Part shown: positions 1 to 6,863 of the stretch, in pieces
Layout: each line of letters opens with the position of its first letter
Numbering within the stretch: the first letter of the stretch is position 1
NCBI GenBank assembly: GCA_044221335.1
Contig: JBGAPI010000077.1
Span: forward strand, 1 to 12,552
Origin: JBGAPI01 sp044221335
GTDB lineage: Bacteria > Pseudomonadota > Gammaproteobacteria > Xanthomonadales > Ahniellaceae
DNA length: 12,552 nt
Reading direction: 5' to 3'
Notes under the pieces: generated by a model
Seen by the model: only the letters and a program-made list of their open reading frames with translations
Told to the model about the DNA's origin: nothing
Database searches by the model: none
Made by a program: the position numbers and the translations under genes

Positions 1-8
1 GGGAAAGT

Positions 9-1130
9 TCAGCGCGAGCTGGTGATCTGGACACCGCAGTTGGAGGAACCGCAGAGGTTGGTGGCCGTCGACCAACTGCCGCCGGTGTCGATCTGGCGGA
101 TATCCTGGTTGATGTAGTTGAGGTAGTAGGTCTTGCCCGGGGTCAGGCCACAGGTGCCGACGCCACCGGACCAGCTGGAATTGCCGTTGACCATTGTGAT
201 TCCGGAATAGTTGTCGATCAGCGCATCGCTCGCGGTGGCCCGACGGACGCTGCGGCAGCCGTAGCTGGTGTTGTCGGTGGCACCGATCACGCCGACCCGG
301 AAGTCGCCCGCGCACTCGCTCAGGGTGACGTACAACTTGAAGGCGCGCAGGGTCGCGGCCGTTCCGCCGAGCTGCTGGTTGTCGTCCCAACTCACGGTCG
401 TCGCCACCCACGGGGTCGTCTGCGGATCGGGGGCGGTGAACTGGACCGCGGTGTAGCTGCCCTGCGCCGCGCCGAAGTAGCGCGGACCCGGAGCGCCGTT
501 CGGGAATTGGAAGGAGCCACCGAACAGCTGGTTCCAGGTCGACTGCGCCAGGGTGAAGCCCGGGGGCGGGACGACGCCGGAGCAATTGCCGGTCTGTTGG
601 CCACCGACGAGGGTGATCTTGGTGGTGACCGCTTCGGCGGCGCCACCGGCGGCGAAGCAGCGGATCTTGAACTGGTATTCGCCGGCTCCGCTGAGAGTCA
701 GGCTCTGGGAACTCGGCGGCGCGGCGGCGATGCCCGACCAGCCGGACACGTTGGTGACTGTGGCGAGCGGACCGAAAAGCTTCGAGCAGACTTCCGGCGC
801 GGCGGAGCCGCTGCCAGTGGCGGACGGAACGACCGTGTAGGTGATCGGCGCGGTATAGGTGCCGTCGCCGTTGGCGGTCGCCGTGGTCGAGCCGCTGATC
901 GAGACTGTCGGCGGATTGGAACTGCCGCTCGGCAGACCCGAGCAGGTCGAGCCCGAGGTGGCGCAGGAGGCGACCACGTCGCCATTAGTGTCGATCGTCA
1001 CGCTGGAGTTGGTCGCCAGCGGGATCGTGATATTGGGCGTCACGTTGGTGAACTTCACCGACTGCGCCGCGGCCAGGCCGGAGACTGACGTCACCAGCAC
1101 AGCCAGCAAAATCATGGAGATATTACGCAT
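9..1130 (-). CDS. Exported cysteine-rich protein of unknown function, 373 aa
   Basis: A signal peptide (MRNISMILLAVLVTSVSGLA, then AAQ) precedes a mature protein with ten cysteines, including CATSGSTC near the start and CGSSNCG near the end, suggesting disulfides in the periplasm or outside. The first half is Ser/Thr/Gly-rich and beta-like, with SLTLSGAGEYQFKIRCFAAG, which could be an Ig-like repeat. The second half, from a PPPGFTLAQ linker, has YFGAAQGSYTAVQFTAP and LTPGKTYYLNYIN. No catalytic motif was recognised. The ATG at 1130 gives a good signal peptide but only a weak Shine-Dalgarno. An ATG at 1175 has AGGG upstream but would put 15 odd residues ahead of the signal. It must have its own promoter, since a terminator precedes it. 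A T2SS substrate or surface protein is possible. Confidence 0.78.
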   Translation of the reverse strand: MRNISMILLAVLVTSVSGLAAAQSVKFTNVTPNITIPLATNSSVTIDTNGDVVASCATSGSTCSGLPSGSSNPPTVSISGSTTATANGDGTYTAPITYTVVPSATGSGSAAPEVCSKLFGPLATVTNVSGWSGIAAAPPSSQSLTLSGAGEYQFKIRCFAAGGAAEAVTTKITLVGGQQTGNCSGVVPPPGFTLAQSTWNQLFGGSFQFPNGAPGPRYFGAAQGSYTAVQFTAPDPQTTPWVATTVSWDDNQQLGGTAATLRAFKLYVTLSECAGDFRVGVIGATDNTSYGCRSVRRATASDALIDNYSGITMVNGNSSWSGGVGTCGLTPGKTYYLNYINQDIRQIDTGGSWSTATNLCGSSNCGVQITSSR

Positions 1131-1188
1131 TTCTAAGGAGTTCCCGAGGTACGTCGGGCAAATCCTAACATGCACCCTGGCTAACGAT

Positions 1189-1213
1189 CCGTTAAATGGC
1201 GGCAGTTCAACGG
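1189..1213. promoter_or_regulatory. Imperfect 8-base inverted repeat upstream of the 373-aa gene
   Basis: On the minus strand CCGTTGAA, nine bases, then TTTAACGG form an inverted repeat with one mismatch, 59 to 83 bases before the ATG at 1130. The left arm contains TTGAAC, which resembles a -35 box, but no good -10 was seen at the right distance. It could be an operator in the promoter region that must exist after the terminator. Apart from this, the 1131-1234 gap shows nothing clear. Confidence 0.25.
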
Positions 1214-1234
1214 TGAAATGCTGTCGCTGGTCGG

Positions 1235-1266
1235 AAAAAAAGAACCCCGGCCGAAGCCGGGGTTCT
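1235..1266 (-). terminator. Strong intrinsic terminator after the 528-aa gene
   Basis: Read on the minus strand, GAACCCCGGC, a TTCG loop and GCCGGGGTTC form a perfect 10-base-pair stem (1242-1265), directly followed by seven T residues (1241-1235). An extra A-T pair can close the base. It begins 33 bases beyond the TAA stop at 1299. Confidence 0.95.
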
Positions 1267-1298
1267 CAGGTACAGCCTTGTCGCTATGACGCTAGATC

Positions 1299-2885
1299 TT
1301 ACGAACCGACGATCGAGCGGCTGGCGCGGTGGCGCAGGGCCGCCGAGTAGTTCGCCAGCTTGCCCGGCTGGGCAGCGCTGTTCACGTAGTTCGCCGACCA
1401 GAAGCCCGTCACCGGCAGACCGGAGTAGACGTCGCCGTCCGCCGAGGTCAGGGTGTGCGCGCCCACCGGGGAACCGGTGTAGACGGTCGGGAACGAGATG
1501 CGAACGTGACCCTTGTCGGCGGTGACGCCGGCCGACTTCAGGCTCAGGTTGGCAGCGTAGTTCGAGCCGAAGATCGCGGTCGGGGAGTTCGTCAGCGCGT
1601 CGATCGCAGTGATCGTCTGGTTGAACGAAATCACCTGGGCCTCGAAGCACAGCGAGTTCGGAGCAGCGCCCGGCGGGAGCGGCGGCGGCGGCGAGAAGTC
1701 GACCGAGCCCTGCGGAGCAAGGGTCGGCAGCTCTTCACGATCCCAGAACGACGGGGCAACGGTCTCGCAAGCGTGACCGTCGTCGCGGAACGGGTCGGTG
1801 AAGGGCAGGATCGCCACAGCAGCGGTGTCGACGTAGAAGCGCTTGGTCGGGAAGGTGACAACCCACTCCGACTGGCCGCCGATCGCGGTTTCGGTGTTGA
1901 ACTCGTTGAAGATCGCGTCGTGCATGTACACGGCCGAGATCGCGTCCGGAGTACCAACGCCGCCGATGCCGTTGGCCCACGACGACTGGATGATCGTGCC
2001 GGTCGACTGGAACACGAACGAGGTCAGGGTCAGGGAGCCGTTGCTGGCGTCGTTCAGCGCCGGACGGGTGCTGCCCGGGGCGAAGTGCAGGCCGCCCGGA
2101 GCGGCGGTGCCGCCGTAGAAGCCTTCGATCGCGTCGGCATCGTACGAGTGGATCGTGCCGTTGGCGACGTTGATGATCTGGATCGCGCCGTACAGGCCGC
2201 CGGTCGGCAGGTCGATGTTCAGCTGACGGTTGCCAGCCAGACCACCCCACGCGCCCGAGATGTTGTCCCAGTCATTGATCGGCAGGTTGCAGTTCGCCGG
2301 CACGCCGGTGTTCGGAGCGCCCGAAGCCGAGGTGTGGGTCACTTCTTCCAGAACCTGGGTCGCAGCCGTGCCAGCCTGCAGCGTGCCCATTTCGATCACT
2401 TCGAGGTGACCTTCGCGGGTACGGATCAGGGACTGACCGCCGTTGTCGTTGTTCGTGCCCGAGTACTGGAAGTTACGGAACGGGACGTAACGGGTGCCGT
2501 CAGCCAGCTGCTGCAGCGAGGTGTTGGTGCGGATCGCCGGAACCGTGCAGGACGTGTCGCGAGTCAGCAGGTTGCCCGGGCCGTTCGCGTCGAGCGAGAT
2601 GGCGGCGCCAGCCCACACGTCGTACGGCGACATGTACAGGTTGAAGTCGAGCACTTCCTTCGAGTTGCGGCCTTCCAGGAAGCGGACCTTGACAGCCTTG
2701 CCGCGGTTCGTCGTGTTGACGATCGAGACGTAGGTGTCGTTGCCGTTGTTCACGGTGTAGTACGGGTAGACGAGAACCTGACCCAGGCCATCCGGGTTCA
2801 GGTTGATCGCCTGAGCGGTCGAGGCCAGACCCGCCGCGCCAGCAAGGCCGGCGAGCAGAGCCGTCGTCAGACTATTTCTTTTCAT
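1299..2885 (-). CDS. Exported protein of unknown function, 528 aa
   Basis: A signal peptide of about 26 residues (MKRNSLTTALLAGLAGAAGL then ASTAQA) ends before INLNPDGLGQVLVYPYYTVN. The mature start, with YVSIVNTTNRGKAVKVRFLE and VLDFNLYMSPYDVW, looks like the start of an uncharacterised exported family I associate with Xanthomonadales-type bacteria. I know no function for it. The rest is beta-rich and Asn/Thr/Gly-rich, with four cysteines, a PPPPLPPG linker near residue 410 and no membrane segment or sorting signal. The ATG at 2885 has AGGAG 7 bases upstream; longer readings up to 3131 lack a signal peptide. It follows the lipoprotein gene by 133 bases without an obvious terminator and ends 33 bases before a strong one. 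A secreted or surface protein, possibly a T2SS substrate, is the best guess. Confidence 0.85.
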   Translation of the reverse strand: MKRNSLTTALLAGLAGAAGLASTAQAINLNPDGLGQVLVYPYYTVNNGNDTYVSIVNTTNRGKAVKVRFLEGRNSKEVLDFNLYMSPYDVWAGAAISLDANGPGNLLTRDTSCTVPAIRTNTSLQQLADGTRYVPFRNFQYSGTNNDNGGQSLIRTREGHLEVIEMGTLQAGTAATQVLEEVTHTSASGAPNTGVPANCNLPINDWDNISGAWGGLAGNRQLNIDLPTGGLYGAIQIINVANGTIHSYDADAIEGFYGGTAAPGGLHFAPGSTRPALNDASNGSLTLTSFVFQSTGTIIQSSWANGIGGVGTPDAISAVYMHDAIFNEFNTETAIGGQSEWVVTFPTKRFYVDTAAVAILPFTDPFRDDGHACETVAPSFWDREELPTLAPQGSVDFSPPPPLPPGAAPNSLCFEAQVISFNQTITAIDALTNSPTAIFGSNYAANLSLKSAGVTADKGHVRISFPTVYTGSPVGAHTLTSADGDVYSGLPVTGFWSANYVNSAAQPGKLANYSAALRHRASRSIVGS

Positions 2886-2893
2886 CACAACAC

Positions 2894-2905
2894 TCCTAAT
2901 TAGGA
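2894..2905. promoter_or_regulatory. 12-base perfect palindrome overlapping the Shine-Dalgarno of the 528-aa gene
   Basis: TCCTAATTAGGA is perfectly self-complementary, and its right half overlaps the AGGAG that lies 7 bases before the ATG at 2885. It could be an operator, or a small hairpin (4-base stem, AATT loop) that hides the ribosome site. It may also be chance. No convincing promoter was recognised upstream. Confidence 0.35.
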
Positions 2906-3018
2906 CCACAGGGCTTTGCTTGCAATCTAACCTCACTCCGACGCCGTGGCGACGAACAGCCACGACACAGCACGCCAGGTTAGTGGTGAGCGTGCAGGAT
3001 GTTAAGCGAACGTTGAAC

Positions 3019-3510
3019 CTAGTGCAATCCCCCTGACACCAGCTCATCAGGGACAAAATACCAGACCTCATCGATCTTGATCCAGACCTCGTCGATGCGT
3101 TTCGGGATGCGCATCGCATCACCGCCGCCACGGGTGGCCTTGAGCTCGTATTCGACCAGCGATCGGATCACGCAATTGCTATCGCTGTCACAGGCCTTGT
3201 CGTCGTTGCGCACCGAAATCCAGTGCACCGGGCGCTCGGCCATCTCCTTGCCATAGACCTCGCGGCTCTTGGTCGAGCGCGCACCCGGGGACAGGTAGTC
3301 CCAGGCCTCGGCACCCTTGCCGTCGATCAGCAGCTGCCAGCGCTCGGTCGCGCGCTGCTCGGGCGGGACGCCCTTGGCGGACTTGGCGGCGACCTTGCCG
3401 CCGGCGGCCGGCGCCTTGGCGGCCGGCTCGGTCGACTTCCCGCCACCTGCCGCCGCGCAGGCGGCCAGCAGCGGAACGAACAACAGTCGTGATGCATTGC
3501 GTAGCGACAT
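3019..3510 (-). CDS. Putative outer-membrane lipoprotein closing the T2SS operon; function unknown
   Basis: A 163-aa protein I cannot name. MSLRNASRLLFVPLLAAC is a classic lipoprotein signal with a perfect LAAC lipobox (Cys18). The residue after Cys is Ala, not Asp, so outer-membrane sorting is expected. A Gly/Ala/Lys-rich linker (19-48) leads to a compact domain with ERWQLLIDGKGAEAWDYLSP, then VHWISVRNDD, a Cys107/Cys113 pair that could form a disulfide, and EVWIKIDEVWYFVPDE. The helix start and strand-rich end resemble an NTF2-like fold, but this is inference. It starts 32 bases after gspD with its own AAAGGAG, so it is probably co-transcribed. A pilotin or other T2SS accessory role is possible from position; it does not resemble the known GspS pilotins that I can recall. 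Confidence 0.85.
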   Translation of the reverse strand: MSLRNASRLLFVPLLAACAAAGGGKSTEPAAKAPAAGGKVAAKSAKGVPPEQRATERWQLLIDGKGAEAWDYLSPGARSTKSREVYGKEMAERPVHWISVRNDDKACDSDSNCVIRSLVEYELKATRGGGDAMRIPKRIDEVWIKIDEVWYFVPDELVSGGLH

Positions 3511-3519
3511 ACCGGAAAA

Positions 3520-3526
3520 CTCCTTT
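3520..3526 (-). promoter_or_regulatory. Ribosome binding site of the downstream lipoprotein gene
   Basis: AAAGGAG lies 9 bases before the ATG at 3510. It supports that start over ATG codons upstream that fall inside gspD and would spoil the signal peptide. Confidence 0.7.
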
Positions 3527-3542
3527 CGTATCGGGGGGCGCA

Positions 3543-6020
3543 TCACTGCGGCTTGGACGCCTCGGTCTCGACCTTCCTGGACCACGCTTCGACGCCGCGC
3601 ATGCGCTTCCGGTACTCGTCGGTCAGCGCGGAGGCCTCGTCGGGAGTACCGATCACCGTCGGCGTGATCAGCACCAGCAGTTCGTTGCGGGACGTCGAGC
3701 GCGACTGCTTGCCGAACAGCGAGCCGATGACCGGGATCTTCGACAGGCCGGGGACGCCGGACTTGTCGATCGCGTTGGTCTCACTGATCAGTCCGCCGAG
3801 CAGGACGGTCTTGCCGCTCTGGACCGCGATCTCGGTCGAGATCAGGCGCTGGCTGATCGAGGGATTGCCGGAACTGCCGGCGTCGCCGGGAGCCGAATCC
3901 TCCTGCTTGATCTCCATGTAGACGAGACCGCCCGGGTTGACGCGCGGGGTCACCTCGAGCGTGATACCGGTGTTGCGGTACTGCACGTAGCTCTGGTTCA
4001 CGCCGGTGCTGACGCCGGTGCCGGTTCCCGTGCCGGTACCGGTCCCGGTGCCCGTCCCGGTGCCGGTTCCGGTGAGGACGGTCGGGTTGTAGGACAGGCT
4101 GTTGATCGGGATCTGGGTGCCGACGTTGATGCTGGCTTCCTTGTTGTTCAGCACGACGAGCGACGGCGCCGACAGGACGCGCGCATTGCCGTTCGCCTGC
4201 AGCGTCGAGATCAGGACCTCGGCGGAGGTGTCGAGGAAGGTCCAGGACAGGCCGATCGGAGACCCCGTGCTGGACTGGAGGTTGTAGCCCCCGGTGCCGC
4301 CGAAGCTGTGCCAGCGGTTCGACGCCGCCTGGTTTTCCGTGCCGTAGCCGCGATTGTTGACGCGGTAGGCCAGGGCCGCGGCGCTCGACGTGCTGTTCTC
4401 GAAGAAATACTCGACGCCGAGCGAGAGGTCGTCGGTCAGCTTGACCGACAGGATCTTGGCCTCGATGTGGACCTGCAGCGGCTGGATGTCGAGACGCTTG
4501 ATCGCCTTCTGGATGTCGTCGTACTCGCCCGGGGTGGCGCGGATCATCAGCGAATTGGAATCCTCGATGGCGGTGATGCGGATGTCGCTCTTGTCGCCGC
4601 CGACCGAGATGCCGCCTTCGCCGGTCGCGGCGGGCTGCGCGGGCTTCGGCGCCTGCTTCTGCTTGTCGTTGCCGATCTCGACCGGCCGCAGGTTCGGGGC
4701 CAGGCTCGACGGCGACGACGACTTCTTCTCCCGCGGCGTGCTGCCGCCGCTGCCGAAGATGTCGTTGAGGTTGTCGGCGAGGTCCTGCGCCTTGACGTTC
4801 TTCACGTAGTAGACGTAGAGCTGGGTGCCGCTCTCGCTGCCGCCGCGGTCGAGCTTGCCGAGCCACTTCTCGGCCTCGTCGAGGTACTTCGGCTGCGGGG
4901 TGATCACCAGCACCGCGTTGATCCGCTCGATCGGCATGAACTTGAACATGCCGGCGAGCGGCGTGTTGGCGCTCTCGCCGAAGATCTTCTCGAGCTCCGG
5001 CACGACCTCCTTCACCTCGACCCGCTCCAGCGGGAAGATGCCGACCGACATTCCCGACAGCCAGTTGACGTCGAAGATCTCGATGGTGTCGAGGTAGTTC
5101 TGCAGGTCGGCGGAGTTGCCGGCCAGCACGATCATCGACCGCGCGTTGTCGGCCTTGATCACGGCGCCCGGACGCGCGTACGGCTGCAGCAGCTTCTCCA
5201 TCTCGCTGGCGGCGACGAAGCGCAGCGGGACCACCCGCACGGCGTAGCCGCGACTCGGGTCGAGCGCACCGAGGCGCGGCGTCAGGTTGCCCTGCACTGC
5301 CTGCGCGACCGGCAGCACGGTGTAGCGGCCGTCGCGCTGCACCAGCGCGGCGCCGCTCCAGGACAGCAGCATCTCCAGCACGGCCAGCGCCTGCTCGGAA
5401 CGGATCGGCCGCGCGGTGGCGAAGGTCACCTCGCCGCTCACGCCCGGCGCGATCACGTAGGTCTCGTGCAGGAGGTCGCCGAGAATCGCCTTCACCACCA
5501 CCGGGATCGGCTGCGCCTCGAAGTTGAAGGTGACGTCGCCGTCCGGCTGCCGCGGAGGCGCACCGCGGGACGCCGCGTCCTGGTTGATGAACGTGCCGCT
5601 GCCGCGCTCGACCATCGGCTGCGCATGCGGTGCGCTCTCGGCATCCTTGCCCTTCGACAGCAGTGCGCCGTCGGTGCGGTCGACCGCGCTCGGCGGCGGC
5701 GCGGACGGCGCCGGAGCCGGCGCAGTCGGCTGAGCGGCGGCGGCGGGCGGAACGGCGCCAGCCGGAGCCGCCGCAGGGACCGGCGCGGGCGCCGGAGCGG
5801 GCGGTGCCGCGACCGGAGCCGGCGGCGGCGGAGGAACCGCGCCGGGCTGCGCCGCGGGCGCCGGAACCGGCGCGGGGTTGTTCACGGCAGGCGGCGGCGC
5901 CGGCGCGGCGGCGTCGGCAGCGGTCGGTTCGGCGGCGTTGCTCTTGCTCGGCAAGGGCGCGCAGGCGCTGGCGACCACCGCCAGAACCGCGCAAGCCAGG
6001 CTCAATTGGGGATTACGCAC
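3543..6020 (-). CDS. gspD: Type II secretion outer-membrane secretin GspD
   Basis: An 825-aa secretin; its multimer forms the outer-membrane channel. The signal peptide ends LAVVASAC, a slightly imperfect lipobox (Cys20), so it is probably a lipoprotein, as is XpsD. Residues 30-111 are an Ala/Pro-rich linker. N0 is about 160-240, N1 about 259-318, N2 about 325-392, and N3 about 400-512 with a Ser/Lys/Pro-rich insertion at about 425-477. The secretin core (about 515-785) has VHIEAKILSVKL, ARVLSAPSLVVLNNKEASI, VGTQIPI, YRNTGITLEVTPRVN and GKTVLLGGLI, with SGVPGLSKIPVIGSLF and ELLVLITP after it. A ten-unit Thr-Gly run lies at 650-669. The last 33 residues are a charged, probably helical tail that could contact a pilotin. 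It follows gspN by 33 bases and precedes the lipoprotein by 32. Confidence 0.96.
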   Translation of the reverse strand: MRNPQLSLACAVLAVVASACAPLPSKSNAAEPTAADAAAPAPPPAVNNPAPVPAPAAQPGAVPPPPPAPVAAPPAPAPAPVPAAAPAGAVPPAAAAQPTAPAPAPSAPPPSAVDRTDGALLSKGKDAESAPHAQPMVERGSGTFINQDAASRGAPPRQPDGDVTFNFEAQPIPVVVKAILGDLLHETYVIAPGVSGEVTFATARPIRSEQALAVLEMLLSWSGAALVQRDGRYTVLPVAQAVQGNLTPRLGALDPSRGYAVRVVPLRFVAASEMEKLLQPYARPGAVIKADNARSMIVLAGNSADLQNYLDTIEIFDVNWLSGMSVGIFPLERVEVKEVVPELEKIFGESANTPLAGMFKFMPIERINAVLVITPQPKYLDEAEKWLGKLDRGGSESGTQLYVYYVKNVKAQDLADNLNDIFGSGGSTPREKKSSSPSSLAPNLRPVEIGNDKQKQAPKPAQPAATGEGGISVGGDKSDIRITAIEDSNSLMIRATPGEYDDIQKAIKRLDIQPLQVHIEAKILSVKLTDDLSLGVEYFFENSTSSAAALAYRVNNRGYGTENQAASNRWHSFGGTGGYNLQSSTGSPIGLSWTFLDTSAEVLISTLQANGNARVLSAPSLVVLNNKEASINVGTQIPINSLSYNPTVLTGTGTGTGTGTGTGTGTGTGVSTGVNQSYVQYRNTGITLEVTPRVNPGGLVYMEIKQEDSAPGDAGSSGNPSISQRLISTEIAVQSGKTVLLGGLISETNAIDKSGVPGLSKIPVIGSLFGKQSRSTSRNELLVLITPTVIGTPDEASALTDEYRKRMRGVEAWSRKVETEASKPQ
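4014..4073 (-). repeat. Thr-Gly (TG)10 repeat inside the secretin domain
   Basis: Ten 6-base units encode ten Thr-Gly pairs between IPINSLSYNPTVL and VSTGVNQSYVQYRNTG. Codons vary (ACC/ACG with GGC, GGA, GGG, GGT), so the DNA is an imperfect repeat while the peptide is perfect. Confidence 0.9.
5688..5933 (-). repeat. Ala/Pro-rich low-complexity linker in GspD
   Basis: About 82 residues made almost only of Ala, Pro, Val and Gly lie between the lipidated Cys and the N0 domain. Units such as PAPAPAP and PPPPAP recur without a strict period. It probably forms an extended spacer between the membrane anchor and the periplasmic domains. Confidence 0.8.
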
Positions 6021-6028
6021 CGTTGACA

Positions 6029-6032
6029 CTCC
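6029..6032 (-). promoter_or_regulatory. Ribosome binding site choosing the gspD start
   Basis: GGAG is 8 bases before the GTG at 6020. The other candidate GTG at 6029 has the same GGAG overlapping it, so it cannot use it. This favours 6020 (MRNPQLS) over 6029 (MSTVRNPQLS). Confidence 0.55.
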
Positions 6033-6053
6033 ACGATTCGAAAGGACTGGACA

Positions 6054-6863
6054 TCAGTTTTGTTGTTCGGACATGCGCTGCGCTTCCTCGCGCAGCTGGC
6101 GCCGCCGCTCTTCGATGCGGCGCCGGATCTCGTCGGCATTCGGCGCGCCCTGCTGCGCCGCGGCCTGGGCGTTGGCGTTGGCAGGGTTCGGCGCGGTATT
6201 GCCGTAGAACGGGTCGGCCGGCGCGGCAGGCTGCGCCGGCGGCGCCGGGTTCGCCGCGATCGGCGGCGGCGGCGGCGGCTGCCCGTTGGGATTCGCCTGC
6301 TGTTGCGGCGGCGGCGGTGGAGGAGTCGGGAAGGCGGATGGCGGCGGCGGCGTCAGCGCCTTGTCGTAGGTCGCCAGCGCCAGCTCCTTGCGCTGCCCGC
6401 CCGCCTCGAAGATCGCGCTGCGCGGCTTCAGTTCCACCAGCTTCCAGGCCGACAGCGAGCCCTCCAGCGGCGTTCCGAGGCGGATCCGCATCGGCTTCTG
6501 GTTGGTGCCGTCCTTCATCAGGGCCATCTGCAGCTCGCCGGACAGGATCACGCCCGTCAGCACGGCCTGCAGCTCGCCGACCGGCTTGTTGTTCGGATCC
6601 GGTGCCGCGTCACCGGGTGGCGTCGGCTTGCGGTCCTCGTTGAAGACCGGCTTGTCCTCGATCAGCTTGTAGCGCTCCGGATAGGCCGCCAGCGCATAAG
6701 CCTCGGACTTGATCTCCGGGAGAGTGCCGCCGGTGCTGGTGGCCGGCGCGTCGGGCAGCAGGCGATAGCCCTTGCCCCAGCCGAGCATCTCGACACCGGA
6801 GACCAGCGTCAGCGCGCCGGCGACGACCGCTTGCACGATGAACAGGCGACGACCCGGGGTCAT
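6054..6863 (-). CDS. gspN: Type II secretion protein GspN (XpsN-like, GspC-type HR domain)
   Basis: A 269-aa inner-membrane protein that probably links the platform to the secretin. A membrane anchor (about 8-27) is followed by a periplasmic domain at about 64-165 with DKPVFNEDRKP, LTGVILSGELQMALMKDG, RLGTPLEGSLSAWKLVELK and a closing strand. This is the layout of the HR domain of GspC/PilP: R/K-P-x-F-x-x-x-R-x-P, then a small beta barrel. Residues 171-228 are Pro/Ala/Asn-rich, and 243-269 are a charged helix (EIRRRIEERRRQLREEAQRM), perhaps a coiled coil. No separate gspC is present. In the Xanthomonas xps cluster, gspN sits in the same place, between M and D. The start is set by AAGGAG and the ATGA overlap with gspM. 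Confidence 0.82.
   Translation of the reverse strand: MTPGRRLFIVQAVVAGALTLVSGVEMLGWGKGYRLLPDAPATSTGGTLPEIKSEAYALAAYPERYKLIEDKPVFNEDRKPTPPGDAAPDPNNKPVGELQAVLTGVILSGELQMALMKDGTNQKPMRIRLGTPLEGSLSAWKLVELKPRSAIFEAGGQRKELALATYDKALTPPPPSAFPTPPPPPPQQQANPNGQPPPPPPIAANPAPPAQPAAPADPFYGNTAPNPANANAQAAAQQGAPNADEIRRRIEERRRQLREEAQRMSEQQN

Noticed and set aside
1131..1175. An upstream ATG at 1175 as the start of the 373-aa protein
   Set aside because: It would add 15 residues before a complete signal peptide. The AGGG upstream of it keeps it possible, but 1130 fits export better.
1329..2903. A 524-codon plus-strand frame antisense to the 528-aa exported protein
   Set aside because: Arg/Val/Asp-rich shadow with no signal or domain. 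The minus-strand gene has a signal peptide, a ribosome site and a terminator.
2945..2964. A 6-base-pair hairpin (CGTGGC/GCCACG) considered as terminator of the T2SS operon
   Set aside because: Short stem, 8-base loop and no T run following it on the minus strand.
3489..6026. An 845-codon open frame on the plus strand, antisense to all of gspD
   Set aside because: Its translation is Arg/Asp/Gly/Val-rich without domains, as expected from the reverse of GC-rich codons. The minus strand encodes a complete secretin.
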